Below, piece after piece: positions 49,041 through 57,778 of a stretch of DNA of 64,000 nucleotides. This DNA comes from Mesorhizobium sp. M4B.F.Ca.ET.058.02.1.1 (lineage in GTDB: Bacteria; Pseudomonadota; Alphaproteobacteria; Rhizobiales; Rhizobiaceae). Every line of letters begins with the position of its first letter. Positions within the stretch are counted from its first letter, which is position 1. The stretch covers positions 5,208,001 through 5,272,000 of the forward strand of contig NZ_CP034450.1 in NCBI RefSeq assembly GCF_003952505.1, given 5' to 3'. The translations under genes and the position numbers were made by a program. A model generated the notes under the pieces. It was given only the letters and a program-made list of their open reading frames with translations. It had not been told where the DNA came from and did no database searches.

Positions 49041-50201
49041 CTAAGTCGGATCCTCGCGGTGGAGATCGTGGATGGTGACGCTCTCGGCATTGGTCGGCAG
49101 CGTCAGCCACTGGCGGTGGCGCAGTGTGCGCTCGGTGTCCTCCAGCCCCATCTCCCAATGTTCGCGCATCGAGGTGCCGGAGAACTCGTAGTCCTTGGCG
49201 TGGCCCTCGTAGCCCTTGTGCTGGTAGATCAGGTGGACGATGTTGACGACGCCGGCGTCGGAATAATCGGCGATCAGGTCCCTCTCACCCTCCTTCAGCA
49301 GTTCGGGGGGAACGCGCTTCAGCGCGTCGAGCAGCTTCATCTTCAGCGCATGGATGCGCTGGAAATTGTCGGTGTTCTGGCGCGTGCGGCTGGAATACAT
49401 GATGTCCTTGTGGCGCGACAGCACGTCGGCCATGCCGCGCGGCAAGGCGCCACGCGCGCTGAACAGGTCGACCTGGAACACCAGCGAGGAGCGGTCTTCT
49501 TCCTGGTCGAGCAGATATTGCAGCGGCGTGTTGGAGACGATGCCGCCGTCCCAGTAATATTCACCCTCGATGCGGATCGAGGGGAAAGCCGGCGGCAGCG
49601 CGCCGCTCGCCATGATGTGCTCCGGGCCGATGCGCACCTTGTCGGTGTCGAAATAGACGAAGTTGCCGGTCCTGACATTGACCGCGCCGACGCTCAGCCG
49701 CTTCCTGCCGTCGTTGAGGATGTCGAAGTCGATCAGGCTTTCCAGCGTGTCCTTGAGCTCGGCGGTGTTGTAGAAGCTGGTCGCGCCCTCGGCGCCCGGC
49801 TGCTCGAACCAGGGATTGGGCGAGCGAGGCTTGAAGAAGCCGGGCTGGCCCATCATCATCGTCATCCACGAAGAGGTGCGGTTGCGGATGTCGCGATAGA
49901 TGTCGCCCTCTGGCGTATAGGCCCAGATCTTGCGCCCGGAGATCGTCTGCCAGAACTGCTCCAGCCGCTCCAGCCTACGGCTCGGCTCGTTGCCGGCGAT
50001 GATCGAGGCGTTGATGGCGCCGATCGACACGCCGGAGAGCCAGGTCGGCTCGCAGCCGGCATCGGACAGCGCCTGGTAGACTCCAGCCTGATAGGCGCCG
50101 AGCGCGCCGCCGCCCTGGAACACCAGGGCGATGCGGTCATACTGCGCCGTTATTTCCTCGATCGAGGCGGCGACCGCCTTGTTTCGGGTGCGTTCAAGCA
50201 C
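49041..50201 (-). CDS. Patatin-like phospholipase with DUF3734 tail
   Basis: A 386-residue cytoplasmic patatin-fold lipase. Oxyanion-hole glycines are in [13 protein letters not shown] (28-40), nucleophile Ser59 in GVSIGAI, and the catalytic Asp in [10 protein letters not shown]. The C-terminal third ([39 protein letters not shown]) matches the DUF3734 extension of this subgroup. The start is a GTG at 50201 after CGGAGAAGGCCC, overlapping the decarboxylase stop by 8 bases. Pairing with acetoacetate decarboxylase next to a 3-hydroxybutyrate dehydrogenase gene suggests a role in storage-polymer or ketone-body metabolism, which is inferred. Confidence 0.85.
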   Translation of the reverse strand: MLERTRNKAVAASIEEITAQYDRIALVFQGGGALGAYQAGVYQALSDAGCEPTWLSGVSIGAINASIIAGNEPSRRLERLEQFWQTISGRKIWAYTPEGDIYRDIRNRTSSWMTMMMGQPGFFKPRSPNPWFEQPGAEGATSFYNTAELKDTLESLIDFDILNDGRKRLSVGAVNVRTGNFVYFDTDKVRIGPEHIMASGALPPAFPSIRIEGEYYWDGGIVSNTPLQYLLDQEEDRSSLVFQVDLFSARGALPRGMADVLSRHKDIMYSSRTRQNTDNFQRIHALKMKLLDALKRVPPELLKEGERDLIADYSDAGVVNIVHLIYQHKGYEGHAKDYEFSGTSMREHWEMGLEDTERTLRHRQWLTLPTNAESVTIHDLHREDPT

Positions 50202-50982
50202 GGGCCTTCTCCGGCTGGGTTGCGTTCGCCCAGGAATGGCCGCGGTCGGCGAGATAGTCATGGACGACTTCGCCCAGCCCAAGCGTAAGGTCGGCGGTGA
50301 AGTGGACGGCCGACACGATGTCCAGCACCGGCAGCTTCGCCACGTCGGCCATGACATGAGGGCGAAGGTCGAGCGCGGCCGGCGCCGTCCAGGCCTCCTT
50401 CAGCGTCACGTCGGTAAGGTAGTAGCGAACCAGCTCGCAGATGCGCGGCGTGCCGTCGACATGCGGGATGATCTTGCTGAGGAAGTTGGGCGCGGCGAGC
50501 GAGGCGAGCACCTGGTCGTGGTCGGCCTCCTGGTGCTTGTAACCCATCGTGCTGGTGGCGCATAGGACGCTGCCATAGTGCAAGGTGCCGACAACCACCT
50601 CGCCCTCATGCACGATCTTGGGGCTGGCGAGCTTCTTCGGGAAACCCCAGAGCTCGCGGCCGCCGGCGATCGGCGCATCGTCGTCGAGATACATGGAATG
50701 GACATAGCCGCCGTGCTGGCCCTTGTAGCGCACGGGGATGACCTGGCCGGTCTCGGTATAGTCGCCGAAGCCGGTCGAATCCGGCATGCGGATGAACTCG
50801 TACTTGACCAGCGGCTCGTCGATCTCCAGCGGCGCCGGCACGACCGCCTCCAGCGCCTCGCGTGTCGTGCGGTAGGTGATGATGATGTATTCGCGGTCGA
50901 AGAAACGGTAAGGCCCGGGCGGGAATGATGGATTGGTGAGCGGCATCGCATAGGCGCGCTTCACGACGTCGTCGATTTTCAA
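50194..50982 (-). CDS. adc: Acetoacetate decarboxylase
   Basis: Converts acetoacetate to acetone and CO2. It has 262 residues, close to the usual length. The Schiff-base region [14 protein letters not shown] (108-121) carries the paired lysines K116/K117, the catalytic lysine and its activating neighbour. The N-terminus ([22 protein letters not shown]) is characteristic of the family. It is first in a two-gene operon with the patatin gene and diverges from the 3-hydroxybutyrate dehydrogenase gene, which makes acetoacetate. The three genes therefore look like one metabolic unit around the 3-hydroxybutyrate/acetoacetate pool. Confidence 0.88.
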   Translation of the reverse strand: MKIDDVVKRAYAMPLTNPSFPPGPYRFFDREYIIITYRTTREALEAVVPAPLEIDEPLVKYEFIRMPDSTGFGDYTETGQVIPVRYKGQHGGYVHSMYLDDDAPIAGGRELWGFPKKLASPKIVHEGEVVVGTLHYGSVLCATSTMGYKHQEADHDQVLASLAAPNFLSKIIPHVDGTPRICELVRYYLTDVTLKEAWTAPAALDLRPHVMADVAKLPVLDIVSAVHFTADLTLGLGEVVHDYLADRGHSWANATQPEKARA

Positions 50983-51050
50983 GCTATTTACCCATCGGTT
51001 GCAGGAATAATACGCTCGAAACGCGCAGGAGGACTATGTTGCACGGCACC

Positions 51051-51068
51051 ATGACAGTGCCATGTCAT
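51051..51068. promoter_or_regulatory. Candidate operator between the adc and bdhA genes
   Basis: ATGACA (51051-51056), GTGCCA, TGTCAT (51063-51068) is an 18-base inverted repeat in the divergent promoter region. The half-site CATGACA recurs at 51135-51141, closer to bdhA. A shared regulator of both operons would fit; none is encoded nearby. Confidence 0.4.
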
Positions 51069-51206
51069 CGACCTTGAGGCCAGCACGCAGTCTCCTTTAC
51101 AGCATCACAACATTGTAATCGCACCACATATGGTCATGACATTGTTATGTTGCGGCGCACAAACTATGTGCGGAAATATCCCCTTCAATCCTGTCGCGAG
51201 ATCATC

Positions 51207-51995
51207 ATGGGTTCCCTTTCCTCGAAGAACGCCCTCGTCACCGGCTCTACCAGCGGTATCGGCCTGGCAATCGCCCGCGCCTTTGCCGCCGAGGGCGCCA
51301 ATGTCACCATCAACGGCCTCGGTGACGCAGCTGATATCGAGCAGGAGCGCGCCGGCATCGAGAAGGATTTCGGCGTCAAGTGCCGCTATTCCGATGCCAA
51401 CATGATGGACGGCGCGGCCGTCAGCGCCATGGTGCGCGAGGCCGATGCGGCTTTCGGCAGCCTCGACATCCTGGTCAACAATGCCGGCATCCAGCATGTC
51501 GCGCCGATCGACGAGTTTCCCGACGACAGATGGGAAGCGATCATCCGCATCAACCTGCTGGCGGCCTTCTACGCCATCAAGGCGGCACTTCCCGGCATGA
51601 AGGCGCGCAAATGGGGCCGTGTCATCAACACGGCTTCCGCGCATGCGCTGGTCGCCTCGCCGTTCAAGTCGGCCTATGTCTCGGCCAAGCACGGGATTGC
51701 GGGCCTGACCAAGACGGTGGCGCTCGAAGTCGCCCAGGCAGGCATCACCGTCAACGCCATCGCGCCCGGCTATGTCTGGACGCCGCTGGTCGAAAAGCAG
51801 ATCCCCGACACGATGAAGGCGCGCGGCATGACCGAGGAGCAGGTCAAGCACGACGTGCTGCTCGCCGCGCAGCCGACCAAGGAATTTGTCACCGTGGACG
51901 AGCTCGCCGCGCTGGCGCTGTTCCTGTGCTCGGACGCGGCCAAGCAGATCACCGGCACCACCCTGCCGATGGATGGCGGCTGGACGGCGCAGTAA
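51207..51995 (+). CDS. bdhA: 3-hydroxybutyrate dehydrogenase
   Basis: NAD-dependent short-chain dehydrogenase that interconverts 3-hydroxybutyrate and acetoacetate, 262 residues. Cofactor motif VTGSTSGIG (11-19), NNAG at 91-94, catalytic Ser144 (NTASAHA) and Y157/K161 (YVSAKHG). The C-terminal region EQVKHDVLLAAQPTKEFVTVDELAALALFL is the wording expected of bacterial BdhA. In rhizobia this enzyme is used for growth on 3-hydroxybutyrate and for using stored PHB. The ATG at 51207 follows GCGAGATCATC; the frame is open 20 codons further upstream without a better start. Confidence 0.9.
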   Translation: MGSLSSKNALVTGSTSGIGLAIARAFAAEGANVTINGLGDAADIEQERAGIEKDFGVKCRYSDANMMDGAAVSAMVREADAAFGSLDILVNNAGIQHVAPIDEFPDDRWEAIIRINLLAAFYAIKAALPGMKARKWGRVINTASAHALVASPFKSAYVSAKHGIAGLTKTVALEVAQAGITVNAIAPGYVWTPLVEKQIPDTMKARGMTEEQVKHDVLLAAQPTKEFVTVDELAALALFLCSDAAKQITGTTLPMDGGWTAQ

Positions 51996-52154
51996 GCGTC
52001 GCAAACCGCCGCGGGTATCGCTCGCGGAAGCTCATTCCTTGACAAGGGCGAGGGATCGTTCCAGCATCCTAGGCAAGGGGTTCCCCGCGACGACCCCGTG
52101 AGGCGTCAGCCCAACGTTCGCGTCCAAACTCTCTTTGTTCTGGAGGTGGACGCC

Positions 52155-52973
52155 ATGCCGTCAACAACCGAAATCACCGTACAGCAACTTTCCCGTCTCG
52201 CCGGCCTGCCGGATGCGCCCGTCCTCGTCGACGTGCGCGTCGAGGAGGATTATCAAGCCGATCCGCGCCTGCTGCCGGCATCCAGCCGGCGCGATTTCAG
52301 GACCGTCCCGACCTGGGCGGCGGAGTTCACCGGCTCCAGGGTCGTCGTCATCTGCCAGAAGGGCCAAAAACTCTCGCAAGGCGTCGCCGCGTGGCTGCGC
52401 CATGAAGGGATAGCGGCGGAATCGCTGGAAGGTGGCTTCGAGGCCTGGGCGGCGGCCAAGGCGCCGCTGGTCACGGCCAGCGCGATTCCGCCCCGTGACG
52501 ACAAGGGCCGCACGGTCTGGGTGACGCGGGCGCGGCCCAAGGTCGACCGCATCGCCTGCCCATGGCTGATCCGCCGCTTCGTCGATCCCAATGCGGTGTT
52601 CCTGTTCGTCGATGCGGCCGAGGTGCCGGCGGTGGCCGACCGCTTTGCGGCGGTTCCCTTCGACATCGACAATGTGTTCTGGAGCCATCGCGGCGAGCGC
52701 TGCACCTTCGACACGATGATCGAGGAATTCGGGCTGCGCTCGGAGGCCCTCGATCGCCTGGCCTTGATCGTGCGCGCCGCCGATACGGCACGGCTCGACA
52801 TGGTGCCGCAAGCGGCGGGCTTCCTTGCCGCATCGCTTGGCCTGTCACGCATGTTCCGCGACGATCTCGAGCAGCTCGAGGCGGGCATGCTCATCTACGA
52901 TTCCTTCTTCAGATGGTGCCGCGACGCCACCGAGGAAACGCACAACTGGCCGAGCGGGAGCAAGCCGTTATGA
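52155..52973 (+). CDS. Rhodanese-ChrB fusion, chromate resistance protein
   Basis: A 272-residue two-domain protein. The N-terminal rhodanese-like domain (about 1-115) has its active-site cysteine C67 in VVVICQKGQKLSQG. The C-terminal ChrB domain contains RARPKVDRIACPWLIRRFVDP and WSHRGERCTFDTMIEEFGL. ChrB-type domains accompany ChrA chromate exporters and act as sensors or resistance factors. The start follows CTGGAGGTGGACGCC. The stop overlaps the chrA start as ATGA, so both are translated together. Confidence 0.86.
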   Translation: MPSTTEITVQQLSRLAGLPDAPVLVDVRVEEDYQADPRLLPASSRRDFRTVPTWAAEFTGSRVVVICQKGQKLSQGVAAWLRHEGIAAESLEGGFEAWAAAKAPLVTASAIPPRDDKGRTVWVTRARPKVDRIACPWLIRRFVDPNAVFLFVDAAEVPAVADRFAAVPFDIDNVFWSHRGERCTFDTMIEEFGLRSEALDRLALIVRAADTARLDMVPQAAGFLAASLGLSRMFRDDLEQLEAGMLIYDSFFRWCRDATEETHNWPSGSKPL

Positions 52974-54358
52974 ACGACCTCATGGCGGGCAACGATGCCG
53001 AGACCGCCCGTGTGCCGCCGGCGCCGAGTTTCAGGGAGGCGGTGCGGCTGTGGGCCAGGATCGGGCTGCTCTCCTTCGGCGGGCCGGCCGGGCAGATCGC
53101 CCTGATGCACAAGGAACTGGTCGAGGAGCGCCGCTGGATTGGCGAGCAGCGTTTCCTGCATGCGCTCAATTATTGCATGCTCCTGCCTGGTCCCGAGGCG
53201 CAGCAGCTTGCCGTCTATGTCGGCTGGCTGCTGCACCGGACCGCCGGCGGTCTCGTCGCAGGCATCCTGTTCGTGCTGCCGGGGGCGCTGGTGATGCTCG
53301 GCCTCAGCAGCTTCTACATGCTCTACAATGATGCGCCGGTCATCGAGGCGCTGTTTTTCGGCGTCAAGGCGGCGGTGCTGGCGGTGGTGGTCGAGGCCGT
53401 CATCCGCATCGGCAAGCGGGCGCTCAAGAACCGGGTGATGGTGGCGATCGCGGTCGCCGCCTTCCTCGCCATCTATGTCGTCAAGCTGCCGTTCCCGCTG
53501 ATCATCCTGCTGGCCGGACTGGCTGGCTGGGTCGGCAACCGCGTCGCGCCGGCCCTGTTTTCCGGGTCGGCGCATGGCAAGAGTGGCGTTGCCGACGACA
53601 GCAAGGGCGCCGTCGACCTGATGTTCGAGCGCGGCGAACTCGAGCACACCAGGCCGACGAAGTGGCACGCGCCGCGCACCATCGCCATCTGGCTGCCGAT
53701 CTGGCTCGGGCCGGTGGCGCTGATCGCGGCGCTGACCGGACCGGCCAGCGTCTGGTCGCAACTAGGCAGCTTCTTCAGCGTCATGGCGGTCGTCACCTTC
53801 GGGGGCGCCTATGCGGTTCTCGCCTATGTCGCGCAAGCGGCGGTGTCGTCGTTCGGCTGGCTGGCGCCCGGCGAAATGGTCGATGGGCTCGGCCTTGCCG
53901 AGACGACGCCCGGGCCGCTCATCCTGGTGCTGCAGTTCGTTGGTTTCGTCGCCGCATACCGGCACGCCGGCGCGATAAACCCGCTGCTCGGCGGGGCGCT
54001 CGGATCGCTGCTGACCTTGTGGGTGACCTTCGTGCCCTGCTTCTTCTGGATCTTTCTCGGCGCGCCCTACATCGAACAGCTACGGCAGAACAAGGCGCTG
54101 TCGGCGGCGCTCGGCGCGATCACCGCGGCCGTCGTCGGCGTGGTGATGAACCTGGCGCTTTGGTTCGCGCTGCATGTCGTCTTCGGCACGGTGCGCAGCG
54201 TCGGCCTGGGCATGGAGATCCCGGTGCTGTCGTCGCTCGACTGGCGCGCCGCGCTGCTTTCGATCGCAGCGATGGTCGCCATGCTCAGGCTCGGGGTCGG
54301 CATGCTTCCGACGCTGGCCGCATCGGCGCTGGCGGGGCTGGCGTTGCAGGCGCTTTGA
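52970..54358 (+). CDS. chrA: Chromate efflux transporter ChrA
   Basis: Inner-membrane chromate exporter of the CHR family, long form, 462 residues with two homologous halves. The first half has FREAVRLWARIGLLSFGGPAGQIALMHKE and LLPGPEAQQLAVYVGW. The second has FFSVMAVVTFGGAYAVLAYV and GLAETTPGPLILVLQFVGF, matching the paired FGGP-like and PGP signatures of ChrA. The start ATG overlaps the ChrB-domain stop. A less polar region in the middle (about residues 185-235) joins the halves. Confidence 0.9.
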   Translation: MNDLMAGNDAETARVPPAPSFREAVRLWARIGLLSFGGPAGQIALMHKELVEERRWIGEQRFLHALNYCMLLPGPEAQQLAVYVGWLLHRTAGGLVAGILFVLPGALVMLGLSSFYMLYNDAPVIEALFFGVKAAVLAVVVEAVIRIGKRALKNRVMVAIAVAAFLAIYVVKLPFPLIILLAGLAGWVGNRVAPALFSGSAHGKSGVADDSKGAVDLMFERGELEHTRPTKWHAPRTIAIWLPIWLGPVALIAALTGPASVWSQLGSFFSVMAVVTFGGAYAVLAYVAQAAVSSFGWLAPGEMVDGLGLAETTPGPLILVLQFVGFVAAYRHAGAINPLLGGALGSLLTLWVTFVPCFFWIFLGAPYIEQLRQNKALSAALGAITAAVVGVVMNLALWFALHVVFGTVRSVGLGMEIPVLSSLDWRAALLSIAAMVAMLRLGVGMLPTLAASALAGLALQAL

Positions 54359-54561
54359 CGCCTGCGCCATCACGGCGGCACGCTGCAAGACGGCGGCGCA
54401 TCGGTCTGGCCGCAACCGGTGCGGCCATCACGGCAGGGTGATTTCCGGTCCGATCGAACGACGTGGTGTTGTCGGCGGGCAGCATCGGGGGCTACACGCT
54501 TTGTGCGCTTTGCCGCAATGAGGCCCGGTGCCAGGATTGTCCTTTCGAGTTGGAACGCAGC

Positions 54562-55956
54562 ATGACGCTACTGACGCGCCGCAACCTTCTGAAAACCACG
54601 GCGGTGGCCGGCGCGGCCGGTATCGGGCTGTGCGCCATGGGCAGGTTCGCCAGCCGGGCCTTGGCCAGGCCCGATCCGGTGATGCTGAAGACGGCGAGGA
54701 TCGAGGCGAAGCTGATGGATGTCGGCCAGACCAGGGATGTGCTCACCTATGGCGAGGCCGGCATGCCGCCAGTGCTCAGGATGAAGAAGGGTGAGCCGTT
54801 CGCCGCGCGGCTGATCAACGGCCTCGACGATCCGACGACGATCCATTGGCACGGCATCCGCGTTCCCAACAAGATGGACGGCGTGCCGTTCCTGGTGCAG
54901 CCCTATGTCTACACCGGCGATCATTTCGACTACGCGTTCACGCCGCCGGACGCCGGCACCTTCTGGTATCACCCGCACTGCAACACGCTGACCCAGATGG
55001 GCCATGGGCTGACCGGCGTGATCGTGGTCGAGAACCCGAACGATCCGCAATTCGATGCCGAAATGGTGATCAATCTGCGCGACTGGCGACTCGGCGATGA
55101 CGGCCAGTTCATCGACCAGTTCCGGCCTCGCGATGCAGCAAGGGCGGGCACCTATGGGACGGTGCGCACCGCCAACTGGCTCGACCAGCCGCAATTCGAT
55201 GCGCCCGCCGGCGGTTTGGTGCGGCTGAGGGCCGCCATTACCGACGTCACCCGCGTCTACGCCTTCCGTGTCGAGGGAGCCGAGGCGGCAGTCGTCGCGC
55301 TCGACGGCAATCCCGTGCCGCAGCGCTTCGCGCCCGACGCCTTGCAACTTGGACCCGGCCAGCGGCTCGACCTTGCCATACGCATGCCCGACGACGAGGG
55401 TGCCATCGTCAGCCTCAGGGACGTCAGGGGCACCAAGCCCAAAATACTGGCGACGCTGCGCGCGGTCGGAAAGTCGCTTAGGCGCGACGTTCGCGATCTC
55501 GCGGCGCTGGAAGCCAATCCGGTGGCGGAGGTCGATGTCGCCAGCGCGAAGCACATTTCGCTGGCGCTCAGCGCCACCGCGGAAAACGTTCCGGCCGACG
55601 GCATCTGCGGCTCGCTCGGTTACAGTTTCTGGGCGATCAACAAGGTGCCGTGGCCGGGCGACACGCCGGACCCGACCGCGCCGCTGGCCGAACTGAAGCT
55701 CGGCAGGAGCTATGTCATCGACATGGAGAACCTGACGCCGCAATCGCACCCGATCCATCTGCATGGGATGAGCTTCAAGGTGCTGTCGTCGTCGACGCGC
55801 CGGGTCCAGCCGCTCGTCTCCGACACCTATCTCATCCAGCCCGCCGAGAAGGTTCAGCTGGGTTTCGTGGCCGACAATCCCGGCGACTGGCTGCTGCATT
55901 GCCACATCATCGAGCACCAGAAGTCGGGGATGACGAGCTATATCCGGGTAGCCTGA
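54562..55956 (+). CDS. Periplasmic multicopper oxidase (Tat-exported)
   Basis: A 464-residue multicopper oxidase. The N-terminus has a twin-arginine signal (TRRNLLKTTAVAGAAGIG), consistent with export of a folded copper protein. Copper ligands are in IHWHGIR, FWYHPHCNT, SHPIHLHGMSF and LLHCHIIEHQ, the four classical His-rich motifs, with a complete type 1 site at the end. The family includes CueO- and laccase-like enzymes that oxidise metals or phenols. The ATG at 54562 follows TTGGAACGCAGC; an upstream GTG frame with several cysteines is not used. It follows the chromate genes by 200 bases and may be separately expressed. Confidence 0.87.
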   Translation: MTLLTRRNLLKTTAVAGAAGIGLCAMGRFASRALARPDPVMLKTARIEAKLMDVGQTRDVLTYGEAGMPPVLRMKKGEPFAARLINGLDDPTTIHWHGIRVPNKMDGVPFLVQPYVYTGDHFDYAFTPPDAGTFWYHPHCNTLTQMGHGLTGVIVVENPNDPQFDAEMVINLRDWRLGDDGQFIDQFRPRDAARAGTYGTVRTANWLDQPQFDAPAGGLVRLRAAITDVTRVYAFRVEGAEAAVVALDGNPVPQRFAPDALQLGPGQRLDLAIRMPDDEGAIVSLRDVRGTKPKILATLRAVGKSLRRDVRDLAALEANPVAEVDVASAKHISLALSATAENVPADGICGSLGYSFWAINKVPWPGDTPDPTAPLAELKLGRSYVIDMENLTPQSHPIHLHGMSFKVLSSSTRRVQPLVSDTYLIQPAEKVQLGFVADNPGDWLLHCHIIEHQKSGMTSYIRVA

Positions 55957-56095
55957 AAGGACTGGTCGCAACGCATGACGGCGGCTCGCGGCGCGGGCAA
56001 AGGCTGGTTTTTTCGCAGCCACTCCGGATGTTGCGCCCCGGCGTTTCCAAACTTGAACGGGTGCCATTTCCAAAACTCGCGACCGCGCATTTACA

Positions 56096-56109
56096 ACTAA
56101 CATGTTAGT
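56096..56109. promoter_or_regulatory. Candidate GntR operator upstream of the DapA-like operon
   Basis: ACTAACATGTTAGT is a perfect 14-base palindrome 43 bases before the start at 56153. The second gene of the operon encodes a GntR/FCD regulator, the likely binder. Confidence 0.6.
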
Positions 56110-56152
56110 GTGATAAAGCTGCCCACATAGTGACATCAGGAGAGCTTTCGCA

Positions 56153-57037
56153 GTGACTTCGCGCTTTGGTCTTTCGGTCGCCCTGGCGACGCCTTTTCAC
56201 GCGTCCGGGCAGATCGCGGTTCCCGCGATGGTCGCGCAGGCCAAGGCTTGCCTTGGCGCCGGCTGCGGCAGCGCTACGCTGTTCGGCACCACCGGCGAAG
56301 GTGCCTCGATCGGCACCGAAGAGCGGCGCCGCATCATCGAGGCCATGCTTGCCGCCGGCATCCCGGCGCATCAGCTCGTTTCCGGCGTGCTTGTCGATGC
56401 GGCCGAAGACGCGGCCGAGCAGGCGCGGCACGCGCTGCAACTGGGCGCCCGCAACATCCTTTTGGCGCCGCCGAGCTATTTCAAGAATGTCGGCGAGGAC
56501 GGACTGTTCGGATGGTTTGCCGCCGTCTTCGCGGCGCTGGGTCCGCTGGCCCGCGATATCCTGCTCTACAACATCCCGTCGGTCACCATGGTGCCGTTGC
56601 CGCTCAGCCTGATTAGCCGGCTGCGCACTGCCTTTCCGAACGTGGTCGCAGGTGTCAAGGATTCGGGTGGCGACTGGAGCTACAGCGAGGCGCTGCTTGC
56701 CGCGCATGGCGACCTGGTGATCCTGATTGGCGACGAGCGGCACCTGGCGAGAAGCGTGCGCCGGGGCGGGCAGGGCGCCATTTCCGGCATGGCCAATTTC
56801 GTCACCGGCGAGATCCGCGCCATGGCGGTGGAGGGTCGCGACGATGCCCGGGTCGAGAATTTCGTGCTCGAACTGCTCAAATTTCCGGTCATACCGGCGG
56901 TCAAGGCGATGCTGGCGCGCCGAACCGGCGATGACGGCTGGCTCGCGGTTCGTCCGCCGCTGGAGCCGACCTCCCAGCAGGGGCGCAAGCAGCTTGCCGC
57001 AGCCTATGACCAATTGTTTGCGACAGAGCCGGCCTGA
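56153..57037 (+). CDS. Dihydrodipicolinate synthase/N-acetylneuraminate lyase family aldolase
   Basis: A 294-residue class I aldolase of the DHDPS/NAL superfamily. Schiff-base lysine K169 in VVAGVKDSGGDW, tyrosine Y139 in ILLYNIPS and the pyruvate-binding GTTGEG (46-51) are present. It sits first in an operon with a GntR regulator and a sugar-type ABC transporter, so it more likely cleaves or dehydrates a 2-keto-3-deoxy sugar acid than makes lysine. GTG start after CAGGAGAGCTTTCGCA. A second family member lies at the right edge of the window. Confidence 0.83.
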   Translation: MTSRFGLSVALATPFHASGQIAVPAMVAQAKACLGAGCGSATLFGTTGEGASIGTEERRRIIEAMLAAGIPAHQLVSGVLVDAAEDAAEQARHALQLGARNILLAPPSYFKNVGEDGLFGWFAAVFAALGPLARDILLYNIPSVTMVPLPLSLISRLRTAFPNVVAGVKDSGGDWSYSEALLAAHGDLVILIGDERHLARSVRRGGQGAISGMANFVTGEIRAMAVEGRDDARVENFVLELLKFPVIPAVKAMLARRTGDDGWLAVRPPLEPTSQQGRKQLAAAYDQLFATEPA

Positions 57038-57056
57038 CCGGCAAAGGAAGCGCTGA

Positions 57057-57716
57057 ATGGAAGACAGCAGCGAACCGGCGACCCTCAGGGAAAAGGCCTA
57101 TGCCAGCTTCACCCGGCATTTGCTGGCGCGCGATCTGAGGCCCGGGCAGTTCGTGTCGCAGCGCGAACTGGTTGCCTTCACCGGGCTGCCGCTCGGCGCC
57201 ATCCGCGAGATCGTGCCGCGGCTCGAAGCCGAGGGCCTGCTCACCACCATTCCGCAGCGCGGCATGCAGATCGCGCATATCGACATCAACCTGATCCGCG
57301 AGGCCTTCCAGTTCCGCCTGTTCATGGAGCGCGAGGCGGTGGCGCTGTTCACCGTCAATGCCGCCGATGCCGAGCTCGCCCGTTTGCGGCGCGAGCATGA
57401 GGAGATGCTCGCTGAGGCGCTGGCGCAGCCGGCGACGCCGGAGATGGAGGCAAAGGCGCAGGCCATCGACTGGGCCATGCATGACACCTTCATCGACGCG
57501 CTGGACAACGAGATCATCGCCAAGGCCTACCTTGTCAATTCGGTGAAGATCCGGCTGATCCACCAGGAGCGGTTCCGCATCGACGGCCGCGTCGTGCCGG
57601 TCATGCGCGAGCACCTGGCGGTGATCGAGGCCATGGAAAGCCGCAACCCGCAAAAGGCGGTCGAGGCGATCAGCCTGCACATCGACAATGCGCGCCGGCT
57701 GGCGCTGCAGATCTGA
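57057..57716 (+). CDS. GntR-family regulator with FCD ligand domain
   Basis: A 219-residue regulator. The winged helix (about 10-75) contains LRPGQFVSQRELVAFTGLPLGAIREIVPRLEAEGLL. The C-terminal helical FCD domain contains FRLFMEREAV and, later, the metal- or ligand-binding histidine region (REHLAVIEAM; ISLHIDNAR). Such proteins usually sense a sugar acid or another carboxylate. It lies 19 bases after the aldolase gene and before the transporter genes. The palindrome at 56096 is its likely operator. Confidence 0.86.
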   Translation: MEDSSEPATLREKAYASFTRHLLARDLRPGQFVSQRELVAFTGLPLGAIREIVPRLEAEGLLTTIPQRGMQIAHIDINLIREAFQFRLFMEREAVALFTVNAADAELARLRREHEEMLAEALAQPATPEMEAKAQAIDWAMHDTFIDALDNEIIAKAYLVNSVKIRLIHQERFRIDGRVVPVMREHLAVIEAMESRNPQKAVEAISLHIDNARRLALQI

Positions 57717-57778
57717 GGGAAATGAGCCGCGCCGCGGCAGCGGCGCAATCCACAACGACAGCAACCCGGGAGGAAGAA

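Noticed and set aside
54463..54561. Cysteine-rich N-terminal extension of the multicopper oxidase from a GTG at 54463
   Set aside because: It would place the twin-arginine signal internally; the ATG at 54562 gives a proper exported protein.
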